From JAJOKK01 sp965370555 (GTDB lineage Bacteria; Bipolaricaulota; Bipolaricaulia; UBA7950; UBA9294), in NCBI GenBank assembly GCA_965370555.1, contig CBDUVB010000002.1, forward strand, positions 62,001-126,000: 64,000 bases of DNA, in the 5' to 3' direction. Below are positions 24,224 through 33,492 of this stretch, piece by piece; within the stretch, counting starts at the first letter, position 1, and each line of letters begins with the position of its first letter. The notes under the pieces are model-generated. The model saw only the letters and a program-made list of their open reading frames with translations, was not told the DNA's origin and made no database searches. A program made the translations under genes and the position numbers.

Positions 24224-25570
24224 ATGGCCAAACTGACTGGCATCGAGATTTATAAACTTCTGCCGAAGACTAACTGCGGCGATTGTAACTTTCCAACGTG
24301 TATGGCCTTCGCCATGCAGGTGGCAGCGAAAAAGGCCGCGCTTGATAAATGCCCCCACGTCTCCGAAGAGGCCCAAACTGCCTTGGGCGAGGCGCAAGCG
24401 CCTCCGATGTGGACCGTCAAGATCGGTACCGGTGAGCAAGAGTTCGTCACCGGCGGGGAGACGGTCCTTTTCCGTCACGAGGAGAAATTCTACAATCCCA
24501 CAGGTATCGCGATCAAGGTAGCTGCCAGCCTCTCACCGGAGGAATTGGACAAACGCATTGAGAAGATCAATCGACTCCACTTTGTTCGCGTGGGCGAGGA
24601 GATCGGGGTGAATCTCATCGCCCTCGATCACGATGGAAGCGATGGTACCCAATACGCGAAAGCTCTCGCGCGGGTTAGGGAAAAGTCGGACTTGCCACTG
24701 GTTCTCCTTTCCTCTGATCCGCAAGTTCTAGGTCTGGCACTCGAGGCCGCAGCGGGCGAACGGCCACTCGTTTGGGCCGCTACGCAGGAGAACTGGGAGG
24801 CGATGGCCGATCTTGCCGGAAAGTTCAAGGTCCCTCTGGGAGTCCGTGCTGAGACCCTCGAGGGATTAGCCGAGTTGACAGGAAAGATCAAGGAAAAAGG
24901 GGTGGAGGATCTGGTGATTGAACCCCCTGGGGTAGATCTCCTCGACAATCTTACCAAGCTTACCCAGCTTCGGCGGCTGGCCCTGGAGAAGGTCTTCCGG
25001 CCGCTTGGGTATCCGACGCTGGTATTAACGGATAGTACCTCGCCATCGGAGGAGGCGAGCGAAGCAACGGCCTACATCTGTCGCTACGCAGGTATTGTGG
25101 TGATGAACGGGACGGAGAGTTGGGAGATACTCCCGCTTCTCACCACCCGCCAGAACATCTATACCGACCCTCAGGTCCCCAACGCCATCGAGGCCAAGCT
25201 CTACGACATCGGCGAACCGGGGCCCGATGCGCCGGTCCTCTTTACGACCAACTTCGCCCTTACTTACTTCACCGTTGCCGGGGAGGTGGAGAACAGCAAA
25301 GTCCCGACTTACATCTGTGTAGCCGATACGGAGGGGCTGGGAGTTTTAAACGCCTACGCAGACGACAAGCTGACCGCAGAGAAGGTGATCAAGACGGTTC
25401 AAGAGCAAGGGGTGATGGAGAAGGTCAGTCACAACAGGCTGATTATCCCTGGGTTGGTCGCTGTGCTGCGAATGGAAATTCAGGAGGACTCCGGCTGGGA
25501 GGTGATCGTCGGTCCTGAGGACGCCGCCGGGATCCCTCACTTTTTGAAGACCGAATGGAGTCCTAACTAG
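24224..25570 (+). CDS. acsC: Corrinoid iron-sulfur protein large subunit
   Basis: A 448-aa CFeSP gamma subunit. The N-terminal 4Fe4S domain is clear (Cys18, 21, 26, 43 in the pattern C-x2-C-x4-C-x16-C), followed by a TIM barrel and the C-terminal cobalamin-binding domain. With AcsD it carries the methyl group from AcsE to AcsB on cobalt. The ribosome site AAAGGAGGAAAAATAG overlaps the end of acsB. It is followed by its reactivating protein. Confidence 0.96.
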   Translation: MAKLTGIEIYKLLPKTNCGDCNFPTCMAFAMQVAAKKAALDKCPHVSEEAQTALGEAQAPPMWTVKIGTGEQEFVTGGETVLFRHEEKFYNPTGIAIKVAASLSPEELDKRIEKINRLHFVRVGEEIGVNLIALDHDGSDGTQYAKALARVREKSDLPLVLLSSDPQVLGLALEAAAGERPLVWAATQENWEAMADLAGKFKVPLGVRAETLEGLAELTGKIKEKGVEDLVIEPPGVDLLDNLTKLTQLRRLALEKVFRPLGYPTLVLTDSTSPSEEASEATAYICRYAGIVVMNGTESWEILPLLTTRQNIYTDPQVPNAIEAKLYDIGEPGPDAPVLFTTNFALTYFTVAGEVENSKVPTYICVADTEGLGVLNAYADDKLTAEKVIKTVQEQGVMEKVSHNRLIIPGLVAVLRMEIQEDSGWEVIVGPEDAAGIPHFLKTEWSPN

Positions 25571-25577
25571 GCAAAAG

Positions 25578-27527
25578 ATGGATGCAGTCAAGGTCACATT
25601 CTATCCTGATGGCAAGGTCGTCGAGGCAAAGCGGGGGACGACCTTGCTTGAGATCGCTAAGGATACGGGGATTTTCATCGCCTCGATCTGCGGCGGGGAC
25701 GGAATTTGCGGTAAGTGCCGCCTGATCATTAAGGATGGCGAGGTCAAGGCAAGTCCCACGACCCATCTTAGTCGTGAGGAGATTCAAGCCGGCTACGTCC
25801 TCGCCTGCCAAACCAGGGTGTTTGGGGACGTTGAAGTACTCATCCCTCCCGAGTCGCGGGCTGAGGGGGCCCAAATTCTCGTCGATGCGGACGCCCAGCG
25901 CTTCCGTGCCCTCTACCCTGGCACGGCCGAGCCGGCCTTCTTTCGCCCCGATCCCCTCACTCAGAAGCTCTATCTCGAACTCCCTCCCCCAAGCCTGCAG
26001 GATAACCTCGGTTGCCAAGAGCGCCTGTTTCGGGAGATCCGCCGACATGTGGATGCGCCGGTCATGCAGATGGGGCTCAAGGTGCTTAGAACCCTCCCTG
26101 ACCTTCACCGTGACAGGGCCTGGAAGGTCACCGTCACCCTGGGCCGGCGGGGCGGGACAGTCGAGGTGATCCAGGTAGAACCGGGGGACCACGCTTCCCA
26201 AAACTATGGTGTGGCAGTCGATGTAGGAACCTCGACCGTCGTGGTCCACCTCGTCAATCTTGTCACGTCGGAGACGATCGATGCGGAGGCCTGCTACAAC
26301 TCCCAGATCCCTTTCGGGGAGGAGGTAACGCGGCGGATCATCCACGCCGAGCGGGAGGGATCAAAAGTCCTCCGCGAAGCTGTTGTCAGTGACATTAACA
26401 ACCTGATCTCCACGCTTATATCCAGAAATCCGGTCGAATTGAACGAGGTCACCACGCTGGTTGCCGCTGGTAACACGACGATGCTCCACTTTTTGCTGGG
26501 ACTGGATCCGTCCCTGATCCGCAAGAGTCCCTACATCCCGGCTGCCACGGTTCCACCACCGGTCCGCGCTGCCGAGGTGGGAATCAAGATCAACCCCCGT
26601 GGGCTCCTCTACGCCATGCCCTCAATCGGCAGTTGGGTCGGGGGCGACATCACCGCCGGTATCCTGGCGAGTGGCCTCTATCAGACCGATCGGCTGACGA
26701 TGCTGATCGACATCGGAACCAATGGAGAGATCGTCCTTGGAAACCGGGAGTGGATGCTCTCCTGTGCCACTTCGGCCGGCCCGGCGTTCGAGGGAAGTGG
26801 GGTACGGTGCGGGATGAAGGCAACAAGCGGGGCAATCGAGCGGGTGGAGACCTTAGCCGATGAAGAGATCTCGTACCGGACCATTGGGGATGTCAAGCCC
26901 AAGGGACTGTGCGGCTCGGGGCTGATCGATGGGATCGCCTCGCTCTTCCAAGCAGGGATTATCGATCGATCGGGGAATCTACTCCCCTCCCGCTCGGCCT
27001 ACGTGCGCGAGCGAGAGGGCCAACTGGAGTTCGTTCTCGTTCCAGGGGAGCGGACAGAGACTGGGAGGGACATTGTGGTCACCCAGCCCGATATCGAGAA
27101 CGTCTTGCGTGCCAAGGCGGCGATCTATGCCGGAGCAAAGATCCTTCTGGAATCGACACACCACGGGTTTGAGGATATTGAACAACTCTTCATCGCTGGC
27201 GGGTTTGGCAACTACCTCGATCGAGGAAAGGCAATCCTCCTCGGGCTGGTCCCCGACATTCCCTTAGAGCGGATCCGATTTGTGGGGAACACCTCACTCA
27301 TCGGGGCAAAGATGGCCCTACTTTCGAGCGAGGCGTACGAGCAGTGTTTCGAGATTGCCAAGAGCACTACGTACTATGATCTCATCACCTACCCTAACTA
27401 CTATGATGAGTTCATGTCGGCGAAATTCTTGCCACACACCGATCTTGACCTTTTCCCAACAGTTGCTCGCTGGCTAAACAAAGACCGGATCGTTACTGAA
27501 GAACTGCCGTTGAAGGAGAGGGACTAG
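25578..27527 (+). CDS. acsV: Corrinoid protein reductive activator (RACo / AcsV type)
   Basis: A 649-aa protein with an N-terminal 2Fe2S ferredoxin domain (Cys38, 44, 47, 77) and a C-terminal ASKHA ATPase of the DUF4445 family (VAVDVGTSTVVVH, AGNTTMLH, DIGTNGEIVLG, GSGLIDG, AGGFGNYLD). It restores inactive Co(II) CFeSP to Co(I) with ATP. It lies 7 nt after acsC, its partner. A second member of the family, for the methylamine system, is at 44415. Confidence 0.95.
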   Translation: MDAVKVTFYPDGKVVEAKRGTTLLEIAKDTGIFIASICGGDGICGKCRLIIKDGEVKASPTTHLSREEIQAGYVLACQTRVFGDVEVLIPPESRAEGAQILVDADAQRFRALYPGTAEPAFFRPDPLTQKLYLELPPPSLQDNLGCQERLFREIRRHVDAPVMQMGLKVLRTLPDLHRDRAWKVTVTLGRRGGTVEVIQVEPGDHASQNYGVAVDVGTSTVVVHLVNLVTSETIDAEACYNSQIPFGEEVTRRIIHAEREGSKVLREAVVSDINNLISTLISRNPVELNEVTTLVAAGNTTMLHFLLGLDPSLIRKSPYIPAATVPPPVRAAEVGIKINPRGLLYAMPSIGSWVGGDITAGILASGLYQTDRLTMLIDIGTNGEIVLGNREWMLSCATSAGPAFEGSGVRCGMKATSGAIERVETLADEEISYRTIGDVKPKGLCGSGLIDGIASLFQAGIIDRSGNLLPSRSAYVREREGQLEFVLVPGERTETGRDIVVTQPDIENVLRAKAAIYAGAKILLESTHHGFEDIEQLFIAGGFGNYLDRGKAILLGLVPDIPLERIRFVGNTSLIGAKMALLSSEAYEQCFEIAKSTTYYDLITYPNYYDEFMSAKFLPHTDLDLFPTVARWLNKDRIVTEELPLKERD

Positions 27528-28298
27528 ATGCCGTTTACGATCGCAGTGGCAGGAAAAGGGGGAACGGGTAAGACAACCGTCTCCGGGCTCCTCATCCAAT
27601 ACCTGCTTCAGAAAGGTCAGAGGCCGATCCTCGCGGTCGACGCCGATCCCAACGCAAACCTTGGCAACCTGCTGGGGCTAGAGGTTGAAATGACCGTGGG
27701 TGGCCTGCAAGCCGGGACGCTCAACCAGATCCACGATCTCCCCGCCGGGGTTCCCCTGAACCGCTATATGGAATATGAGCTGCACCAAGCCCTGGTGGAG
27801 GGAGTGGGCGTCGATCTCTTGGTGATGGGCCGTGGGGAGGGGGACGGCTGCTACTGCGTGGTCAACCATATCTTGCGGCATTACCTTGACAAGATCCAAG
27901 AAAACTATCGCTATGTGGTCCTGGACAACGAGGCGGGGATGGAGCACCTCTCTAGACACCTCACCCAGGGGGTCGATTTGCTTCTTATCGTAAGTGATGC
28001 AAACCCAGTGGCGGTCCGCTCTGCAGCCCGAATCAATGCCCTGGCAAGCGAGTTGAATTTGAGGATAAAAGAACGCTACTTGGTGCTGAACAATCTACGC
28101 GGCGAGGTCCCCGAGCGGGTGCAAGAGGAGATCAACCACTCGGAGTTAGAGGTATTGGGGGAGATTCCCCATGATGAGGCTCTAGCGCGGCTCAATCTGG
28201 AAGCACGGCCTCTTTGTGACTTGCTGCCAGTGGCTAGGGCATTATCGGCAATGGAGTCGATGCTCGGAAAGGCGTTGCGGAAGGAGGAGAAAGTTTGA
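27528..28298 (+). CDS. CooC-type ATPase, copy 2
   Basis: A 256-aa SIMIBI ATPase starting at the base after the RACo stop. It has Walker A GKGGTGKTT near residue 9, a VDADPN switch and a Cys-Tyr-Cys metal motif in GDGCYCVVN near 108. It is one of three CooC paralogues in the operon. Placement between RACo and acsD suggests service to the CFeSP/ACS side rather than CODH, but this is inference. Confidence 0.88.
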   Translation: MPFTIAVAGKGGTGKTTVSGLLIQYLLQKGQRPILAVDADPNANLGNLLGLEVEMTVGGLQAGTLNQIHDLPAGVPLNRYMEYELHQALVEGVGVDLLVMGRGEGDGCYCVVNHILRHYLDKIQENYRYVVLDNEAGMEHLSRHLTQGVDLLLIVSDANPVAVRSAARINALASELNLRIKERYLVLNNLRGEVPERVQEEINHSELEVLGEIPHDEALARLNLEARPLCDLLPVARALSAMESMLGKALRKEEKV

Positions 28299-29272
28299 CA
28301 ATGGAAATCCCTGATGTGAAGAAAAGTTGGACGAATCCCATCCATGCAGTCACGATCGGAGCCACCGCTAAAGAGGGTGGCACACGGACTTCCACCGTTA
28401 CGGTGGGAGGTGAAACCACACTCCCGTTCCACCACTTCGAAGGGGAGATGCCGAACGCTCCGGTTATCGGCATGGAAGTGTGGGACATCCCTGCAGAGGG
28501 CTGGCCTGACCCGATTAAAGAACCATTTGCGGACGTAATGGCGGATCCCGGCGCGTGGGCAAAGAAATGTGTGGATGAGTACGGCGCTCAACTCATCTGT
28601 CTGCGTCTTAAAGGATGCGACCCAAACGGAAAAAATAAGTCCCCCGCAGAGGCGACCGAGGCTGCCAAACGCGTTCTCGAATCGGTCGGGGTTCCCCTCA
28701 TCCTCTGGGGCTGCGGCAATACAGATAAGGACGCCGAAGTCTTTCCAGCGGTGGCCGAGGTGGCCTCCCAAGAGAACTGCCTCCTTGGAACGATTACCGA
28801 GGGTAACTACAAGACCTTGACCGCCGTTAGCACGGCGTACAACCACAAGCTGATTGCCGAATCACCGGTGGACATAAATTTGGCCAAGCAGGTCAACATC
28901 CTCGCGATGGATGTCGGGTTCCCCCCGGAGAATATCCTGATCTATCCCAGCACTGGCGCACTCGGTTACGGGATCGAGTACGTCTACTCGATCATGGAGC
29001 GGCTCCGAATCGCGGGCCTTAAAGGGGACAAGGTCGTTGCCATGCCGATTCTGTGTGATATCGGGATCGAGGTGTGGGGGGTGAAAGAGGCCAAGGCTCC
29101 TGAAACTGAAGTCCCTGAATGGGGGGAGGAAAAGCGTCGCGGCCCGCTGTGGGAGGCTGCCACGGCCTATGTCTATCTCCTTGCTGGAGCCGATATTTTG
29201 ATCATGCGCCACCCGGAGGCAGTGCGAATGACGAAAGAAACAATCAAACGCTTGATGGGAGGTGGGGCATGA
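28295..29272 (+). CDS. acsD: Corrinoid iron-sulfur protein small subunit
   Basis: A 325-aa CFeSP delta subunit, TIM-barrel, without its own metal centre. It pairs with AcsC to sandwich the cobamide. Diagnostic segments are TVGGETTLPFHHFEG near 37, NPIHAVTIGA near 15 and PSTGALGYGIEYVYSIMER near 220. A TTG at 28295 overlapping the preceding stop is 7 nt after AGGAGG; an ATG at 28301 is the alternative and removes only two residues. It overlaps acsE by 4 nt. Confidence 0.95.
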   Translation: MTMEIPDVKKSWTNPIHAVTIGATAKEGGTRTSTVTVGGETTLPFHHFEGEMPNAPVIGMEVWDIPAEGWPDPIKEPFADVMADPGAWAKKCVDEYGAQLICLRLKGCDPNGKNKSPAEATEAAKRVLESVGVPLILWGCGNTDKDAEVFPAVAEVASQENCLLGTITEGNYKTLTAVSTAYNHKLIAESPVDINLAKQVNILAMDVGFPPENILIYPSTGALGYGIEYVYSIMERLRIAGLKGDKVVAMPILCDIGIEVWGVKEAKAPETEVPEWGEEKRRGPLWEAATAYVYLLAGADILIMRHPEAVRMTKETIKRLMGGGA

Positions 29273-30066
29273 TCCTAATTGGGGAGCGGATCAACGCCGG
29301 GTTTAAGGATATCGCCCGCGCGATCCGAGAAAAGGACCCAGCCCCGGTGAGAAGCTGGGCCGAGAAGCAGGCGCAGCGCGGGGCCGACTACCTTGACGTC
29401 AATATCGGCGCCGCGTCCAGAGATCCCGAGGACATGGCCTGGCTGGTGAAGACGGTTCAAGAGACCGTGCCCACCAAGATCTCTGTGGATTCTACAAACC
29501 TTGAGATCGTCGAAGCCGGTCTGGAGGCAGTGGACGGCCGCGGAGCAATGATCAACTCCACCACTGCCGATCCCGGAAAGCTCGAACGACTGGTCCCATT
29601 AGCGGTGAAGTACAATGTGAGCCTGCTCGGAGTGGCGATGGACAAACGGGGGAGCCCACCGGACGTCGAGCGGAGGGTGGAGAACGGTGCGATGATCTTC
29701 GCGGCTGCCGTGGAAGGCGGCCTTGAGCCGGATCAGATTATCCTCGACCCCATTCTCATGCCGCTTAAGTTCATGCAGGAGCAGGCGAAGAACGTGCTGG
29801 AGGCGATCGGTCAATACACGATCCTCTCCGATCCGCCACCGCACATCTCGGTTGGGCTCTCTAATATAGCCTCCAAGGCCGCCGAGCGGGGACTGATCCT
29901 TCGCACCTTTCTCGTGATGGCCATAGGACAAGGGCTCGATGCGGCGATCTGTAACGTCATGGATGATGAGCTCATCGCGGCGATTGTAACGGCAGAGCTG
30001 ATCCTAAACAAAGAGATCTATAGCGATTCCTACGTGCGAGCCTTTCAGGCACGGCGTGGGCTTTAG
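29269..30066 (+). CDS. acsE: Methyl-THF:corrinoid iron-sulfur protein methyltransferase
   Basis: A 265-aa pterin-binding TIM barrel (length as in Moorella AcsE, about 262). GERINAGFKDI at the start, the pterin site DYLDVNIGAASRDPEDMAWL, and the SVGLSNIA loop with the Asn that activates methyl-THF. It moves the methyl group from methyl-THF to Co(I) of CFeSP. The ATG at 29269 overlaps the acsD stop, which selects it over a longer in-frame opening. A paralogue for the amine pathway is at 46869. Confidence 0.96.
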   Translation: MILIGERINAGFKDIARAIREKDPAPVRSWAEKQAQRGADYLDVNIGAASRDPEDMAWLVKTVQETVPTKISVDSTNLEIVEAGLEAVDGRGAMINSTTADPGKLERLVPLAVKYNVSLLGVAMDKRGSPPDVERRVENGAMIFAAAVEGGLEPDQIILDPILMPLKFMQEQAKNVLEAIGQYTILSDPPPHISVGLSNIASKAAERGLILRTFLVMAIGQGLDAAICNVMDDELIAAIVTAELILNKEIYSDSYVRAFQARRGL

Positions 30067-30078
30067 AAGGAGGACAAG

Positions 30079-31977
30079 GTGACGCAGGAAAGGCCAAGAA
30101 GCATCGACAAAGCCTCTCAGCAGATGCTGAAAGTCGCTAAAGAAAACCAGTATACCACCGCCTGGGATCGCTTTGAGGCAATGCAGCCCCAGTGCAAGTT
30201 CGGAAGCGAAGGGGTCTGTTGTCGGATCTGCAGCATGGGACCCTGCCGGATCATCCCGGGCAGAACAGATCATGGGATCTGTGGAGCTAACGTGGACACG
30301 ATCGCCGCACGGAACCTCATTCGGATGATCGCAGCCGGAGCTGCAGCTCACTCTGACCACGGACGAGATGTAGCTCATGCGCTCCTGTTGGCGGCCCAGG
30401 ATGAGTCAAGCGATTACGAGATTAAGGATCCGGTTAAGCTCCGTGAGGTGGCGAACGTCTACGGGATTGGTCTCGATGGTGCCAGCGATCGAGAGATTGC
30501 CGTAGCCCTGGCCGAGCGAGCCCTAGCCAACTTCGGCCAGCAGGAGGGGGAGCTGGAGCTGGCACACCGCGCGCCCAAAAGAAGGGTCGAGCGCTGGCAG
30601 GAATTGGGGATTATGCCTCGTGGTATCGACCGCGAGATCGTCGAGATCATGCACCGCACTCACATGGGCGTCGATACCGATTATCGGAACATCATGCAGC
30701 AGGGGTTACGCTGTGCCCTCTCCGACGGCTGGGGTGGGTCGATGATCGCCACCGAGCTCCAAGATGTCCTCTTTGGGACTCCCGCGCCCATAAGGGCCAC
30801 CTGTAACCTGGGTACCCTGGAGAAGGATCAGGTGAACATCGTTGTCCATGGCCATGAACCGGTTCTCTCTGAGATGATCGTGGTGGCGGCTCAGGACCCT
30901 GAACTCCTGCAGCTCGCCGACAAGGTAGGTGCCAAGGGGATCAACATTGCCGGGATGTGTTGCACGGCTAATGAGATCCTGATGCGCCATGGGATCCCTG
31001 TCGCCGGAAACTTCCTTCAGCAGGAGCTGGCGATGATGACAGGAGCGGTCGATCTGATGATGGTCGATGTGCAATGCATTATGCCTGCGCTATCCGACCT
31101 CTCCCAGCGGTTCCATACCAAGCTCGTCAGCACCTCACCCAAGGCAAAGTTCCCCGGGGTGGAGCACGTTGAGTTCTCCGAGGAACACGCTTTGGATATC
31201 GCTAAACAGCTCCTCCGCATGGGGGTAGAGAATTTTGCAAATCGCGACAAGGCACCGTTCATCCCCCAGGAGACGATGGATCTAATCGGTGGTTTTACTG
31301 CAGAGTCGGTGTTCAACTTTCTCGGCGGGACCTATCGGGCTACATATCGACCCTTAAACGATGCGATCATCGATGGCCGACTACGCGGTGCCGCGGGGAT
31401 TGTTGGCTGCAACAACCCCAAGATCACCCATGACTTCGGCCACGTGGAGATGGCAAAAGAATTGATAAAAAACGATGTCCTGGTAGTGGCTGGCGGCTGC
31501 TCGGCGATCGCCGATGCCAAGGCTGGTTTGATGAAGCCGGAGGTGGCGTTTGAGCTTGCCGGTAAGGGCTTACAGGAGATCTGCGAGGCCGTGGGTATTC
31601 CGCCGGTCTTGCACCTAGGCTCCTGCGTCGATAACTCGAGAATCTTGATGACTCTTGCCCACGTGGTCAACGAGGGAGGTCTTGGCGAGGACATCTCCGA
31701 TCTTCCGGTCGCCGGGGCAGCTCCGGAGTGGATGAGTGAAAAGGCCGTTTCGATTGGGTTCTACTTCGTCGCTTCAGGGGTGTTCACCACCCTCGGGATG
31801 CCACTCCCAGTTCTCGGGTCTGAAAATCTCACCAGACTTGTGACCGAAGAATTGGAGGGAACCGTCGGCGGAAAGTTCGCCTTCGAACCCGACCCGGTAA
31901 AGGCCGCCCATCTGATGATCGACCACATCGACAAGAAACGAGCCGCACTCAAACTTAAGGATGTGATGTATGCGTGA
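30079..31977 (+). CDS. cooS: Anaerobic Ni-Fe carbon monoxide dehydrogenase catalytic subunit
   Basis: A 632-aa CODH interconverting CO2 and CO with ferredoxin electrons. B- and D-cluster cysteines lie in the N-terminal GVCCRICSMGPCRI (near 46-58) and upstream CKFG. C-cluster ligands appear as the His of VHGHEP near 261 and Cys in NIAGMCCTANE, VDVQCIMPAL, GCNNPK, GGCSAIAD and LGSCVDN. The GTG start follows AAGGAGGACAAG. With AcsB it forms the CODH/ACS complex. It is followed by four small accessory genes including cooT and cooC. Confidence 0.96.
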   Translation: MTQERPRSIDKASQQMLKVAKENQYTTAWDRFEAMQPQCKFGSEGVCCRICSMGPCRIIPGRTDHGICGANVDTIAARNLIRMIAAGAAAHSDHGRDVAHALLLAAQDESSDYEIKDPVKLREVANVYGIGLDGASDREIAVALAERALANFGQQEGELELAHRAPKRRVERWQELGIMPRGIDREIVEIMHRTHMGVDTDYRNIMQQGLRCALSDGWGGSMIATELQDVLFGTPAPIRATCNLGTLEKDQVNIVVHGHEPVLSEMIVVAAQDPELLQLADKVGAKGINIAGMCCTANEILMRHGIPVAGNFLQQELAMMTGAVDLMMVDVQCIMPALSDLSQRFHTKLVSTSPKAKFPGVEHVEFSEEHALDIAKQLLRMGVENFANRDKAPFIPQETMDLIGGFTAESVFNFLGGTYRATYRPLNDAIIDGRLRGAAGIVGCNNPKITHDFGHVEMAKELIKNDVLVVAGGCSAIADAKAGLMKPEVAFELAGKGLQEICEAVGIPPVLHLGSCVDNSRILMTLAHVVNEGGLGEDISDLPVAGAAPEWMSEKAVSIGFYFVASGVFTTLGMPLPVLGSENLTRLVTEELEGTVGGKFAFEPDPVKAAHLMIDHIDKKRAALKLKDVMYA

Positions 31978-31980
31978 GCC

Positions 31981-32199
31981 ATGGCAAGTATGAGTGGGAT
32001 GCCGACGAGGGAGGAGCTAGAGCAGGAGATCGTGGCCTTGGAGGAGGAGTTGCGAGAGCGGAAGGCGGCCCTTCCCATTCATTCCGTCCCCCCCCCGCAC
32101 TTTGAGGCGATCGAGGAGTTGGAGGAGCGGATCGGGGCAAAAAGGGAGGTGTTGAAGAATCTGAAAGATCATGGGAACGACGATATTAAGTTTGGATGA
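31981..32199 (+). CDS. Small coiled-coil protein with His-rich hinge, after cooS
   Basis: A 72-aa protein made of two heptad-like helices (TREELEQEIVALEEELRER, about 9-27; FEAIEELEERIGAKREVLKNL, about 43-62) joined by a short loop HSVPPPH. Similar short proteins with a Pro- and His-containing hinge occur near metalloenzyme genes in anaerobes, but I know no assigned function. The loop's two histidines could bind a metal. It starts 3 nt after the cooS stop and overlaps the next small frame by 29 nt, so it is clearly in the operon. Confidence 0.65.
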   Translation: MASMSGMPTREELEQEIVALEEELRERKAALPIHSVPPPHFEAIEELEERIGAKREVLKNLKDHGNDDIKFG

Positions 32200-32347
32200 T
32201 AAGGAGAGAATGGACCTGGAGACTATCATTGTGGATAGGGATCGGGATGAGGCACTCAGGTTCATCCTGAAGGTGCTCGAGCCGAAGCTCCGGGCAAAGG
32301 GGAAGGGTGCCCCAGATACGAAAAAAGGGATGGGTATCTCCGGCTAA
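32171..32347 (+). CDS. Small unknown protein between cooS and cooT
   Basis: A 58-aa frame from ATG 32171 to TAA 32347. A helical core (RDRDEALRFILKVLEPKL) is followed by a basic, glycine-rich tail. An internal ATG at 32210 after AAGGAGAGA would give a 45-aa product and has the better ribosome site, so the true start is open. No family recognised. Its place in a tightly packed maturation cassette argues that it is real. Confidence 0.5.
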   Translation: MGTTILSLDDKERMDLETIIVDRDRDEALRFILKVLEPKLRAKGKGAPDTKKGMGISG

Positions 32348-32365
32348 GAGGAGGCCTGGTTTATG

Positions 32366-32554
32366 ATGTGTCTGGCAAGCGTTCAGAAGGGGAAGGGGAC
32401 TGAGAAGGAGAACCTCCTAGAGGAGGTAGCGCTTATAAGGTTCGAGGGGAAGAAGTTGCTTCTGAGAACCCTTTTCGGCGAGGAAAGGGCCATCAAGGCC
32501 AAGATCAAGGAGATCGACTTCATGAACTCCACGGTCCTCATCGAGGAGGATTAG
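32366..32554 (+). CDS. cooT: CooT family nickel-binding protein
   Basis: A 62-aa protein opening Met-Cys-Leu-Ala-Ser-Val. CooT dimers bind one Ni(II) through the second-residue cysteine, and the family ending (KEIDFMNSTVLIEED) is present. A second ATG three bases upstream (32363) is better spaced from GAGGAGG but would bury the cysteine at position 3. It hands Ni to CODH maturation. The stop is followed immediately by cooC copy 3. Confidence 0.87.
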   Translation: MCLASVQKGKGTEKENLLEEVALIRFEGKKLLLRTLFGEERAIKAKIKEIDFMNSTVLIEED

Positions 32555-33286
32555 ATGAAGGTCATCGTCGCGGGAAAGGGCGGCTGTGGGAAGAGCACTG
32601 TCTCTACCCTCCTGGCTAAGGCATTGGCTAAGAGAGGAAGCAGGGTACTGGTGATCGACACCGATGAGTCCAATTTCGGGCTTCATACGCATTTAGGGCT
32701 AAAGCGGCCCGAGGATTTCATGAACTACTTCGGTGGCAAGAAAGTCCTATTTGAGAAAGTCAAGTCCATTCAGAAAAGATGGGAAATAGATGAACTCCCC
32801 GCAGAGTATCTAACAGAGAAGGGAAACATAAAACTTCTCGCAATGGGAAAGATCTACGATTTCGGCGAAGGGTGCGCCTGCCCGATCAACGCCCTCTCCT
32901 CCAGGTTCCTGGAGATCCTGGAGCTAAAAGATGACGAGTTCCTAATTGCGGATACCGATGCGGGGATCGAGCACCTCGGCCGAGGCGTGGAGAAGGGTTG
33001 CGATCTCATCTTGGTGGTTGTGGAGCCCTCACAGGAGTCGATCGGGCTCGCCAACAGGATCGCCGCGATGGCCAAGAGCATCGACAAACCGATCTACTAC
33101 ATCCTAAATAAAACCGATAGTAATACGGAAGCCCTCCTCCTTGAAGCCCTGGATGGGAGCAGAGTTATCGCGGCTGTCCCCCAGGATGAGCGGATCTTCC
33201 GCTACGGCTTAGAGGGAAGAGAGCTTGACCTTAACGTTGAAGGGATCGAAGAGCTGGTGGACTTCCTCTGCGGGCTTAAAGATTAG
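32555..33286 (+). CDS. cooC: CooC-type ATPase, copy 3 (CODH nickel insertion)
   Basis: A 243-aa ATPase, the closest of the three to classical CooC. It has Walker A GKGGCGKST near residue 7, a VIDTDESN switch and the Cys-Ala-Cys motif in GEGCACPINAL near 109. It uses ATP to drive Ni into the CODH C-cluster. Adjacency to cooT and cooS supports this specific role. It is the last gene of the 13-kb operon. Confidence 0.92.
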   Translation: MKVIVAGKGGCGKSTVSTLLAKALAKRGSRVLVIDTDESNFGLHTHLGLKRPEDFMNYFGGKKVLFEKVKSIQKRWEIDELPAEYLTEKGNIKLLAMGKIYDFGEGCACPINALSSRFLEILELKDDEFLIADTDAGIEHLGRGVEKGCDLILVVVEPSQESIGLANRIAAMAKSIDKPIYYILNKTDSNTEALLLEALDGSRVIAAVPQDERIFRYGLEGRELDLNVEGIEELVDFLCGLKD

Positions 33287-33455
33287 GCCGAACCTCTTTT
33301 TGATTTGGAGTACAAGGTGGAGGGCTAAGCCTGTGTGTTTCAATGCCTGATCGCTTCACAGTGCTGCAAACAGAAGCAACCCGCAAACTTGTGAAGAATC
33401 GATTACCCTCGCCAGAAGTGTTCTGCTGGTGCTAGTGTATTGTTTCGAGTAAGGC

Positions 33456-33484
33456 TTGACAAATCAAGTAATAGGCGATAATAT
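33456..33484 (+). promoter_or_regulatory. Promoter with adjoining palindrome, before IS630 remnant
   Basis: TTGACA (33456-33461), a 17-nt spacer and TAATAT (33479-33484), with the GTG of the transposase remnant 8 nt further on. A palindrome, TTCACA-T-TGTGAA (33485-33497), covers the expected start point. Confidence 0.65.
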
Positions 33485-33492
33485 TTCACATT

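Noticed and set aside
22208..26345. Long open frames on the minus strand under acsB, acsC and the RACo gene (up to 275 codons)
   Set aside because: They mirror the codon pattern of the plus-strand genes, have no family resemblance and no ribosome sites.
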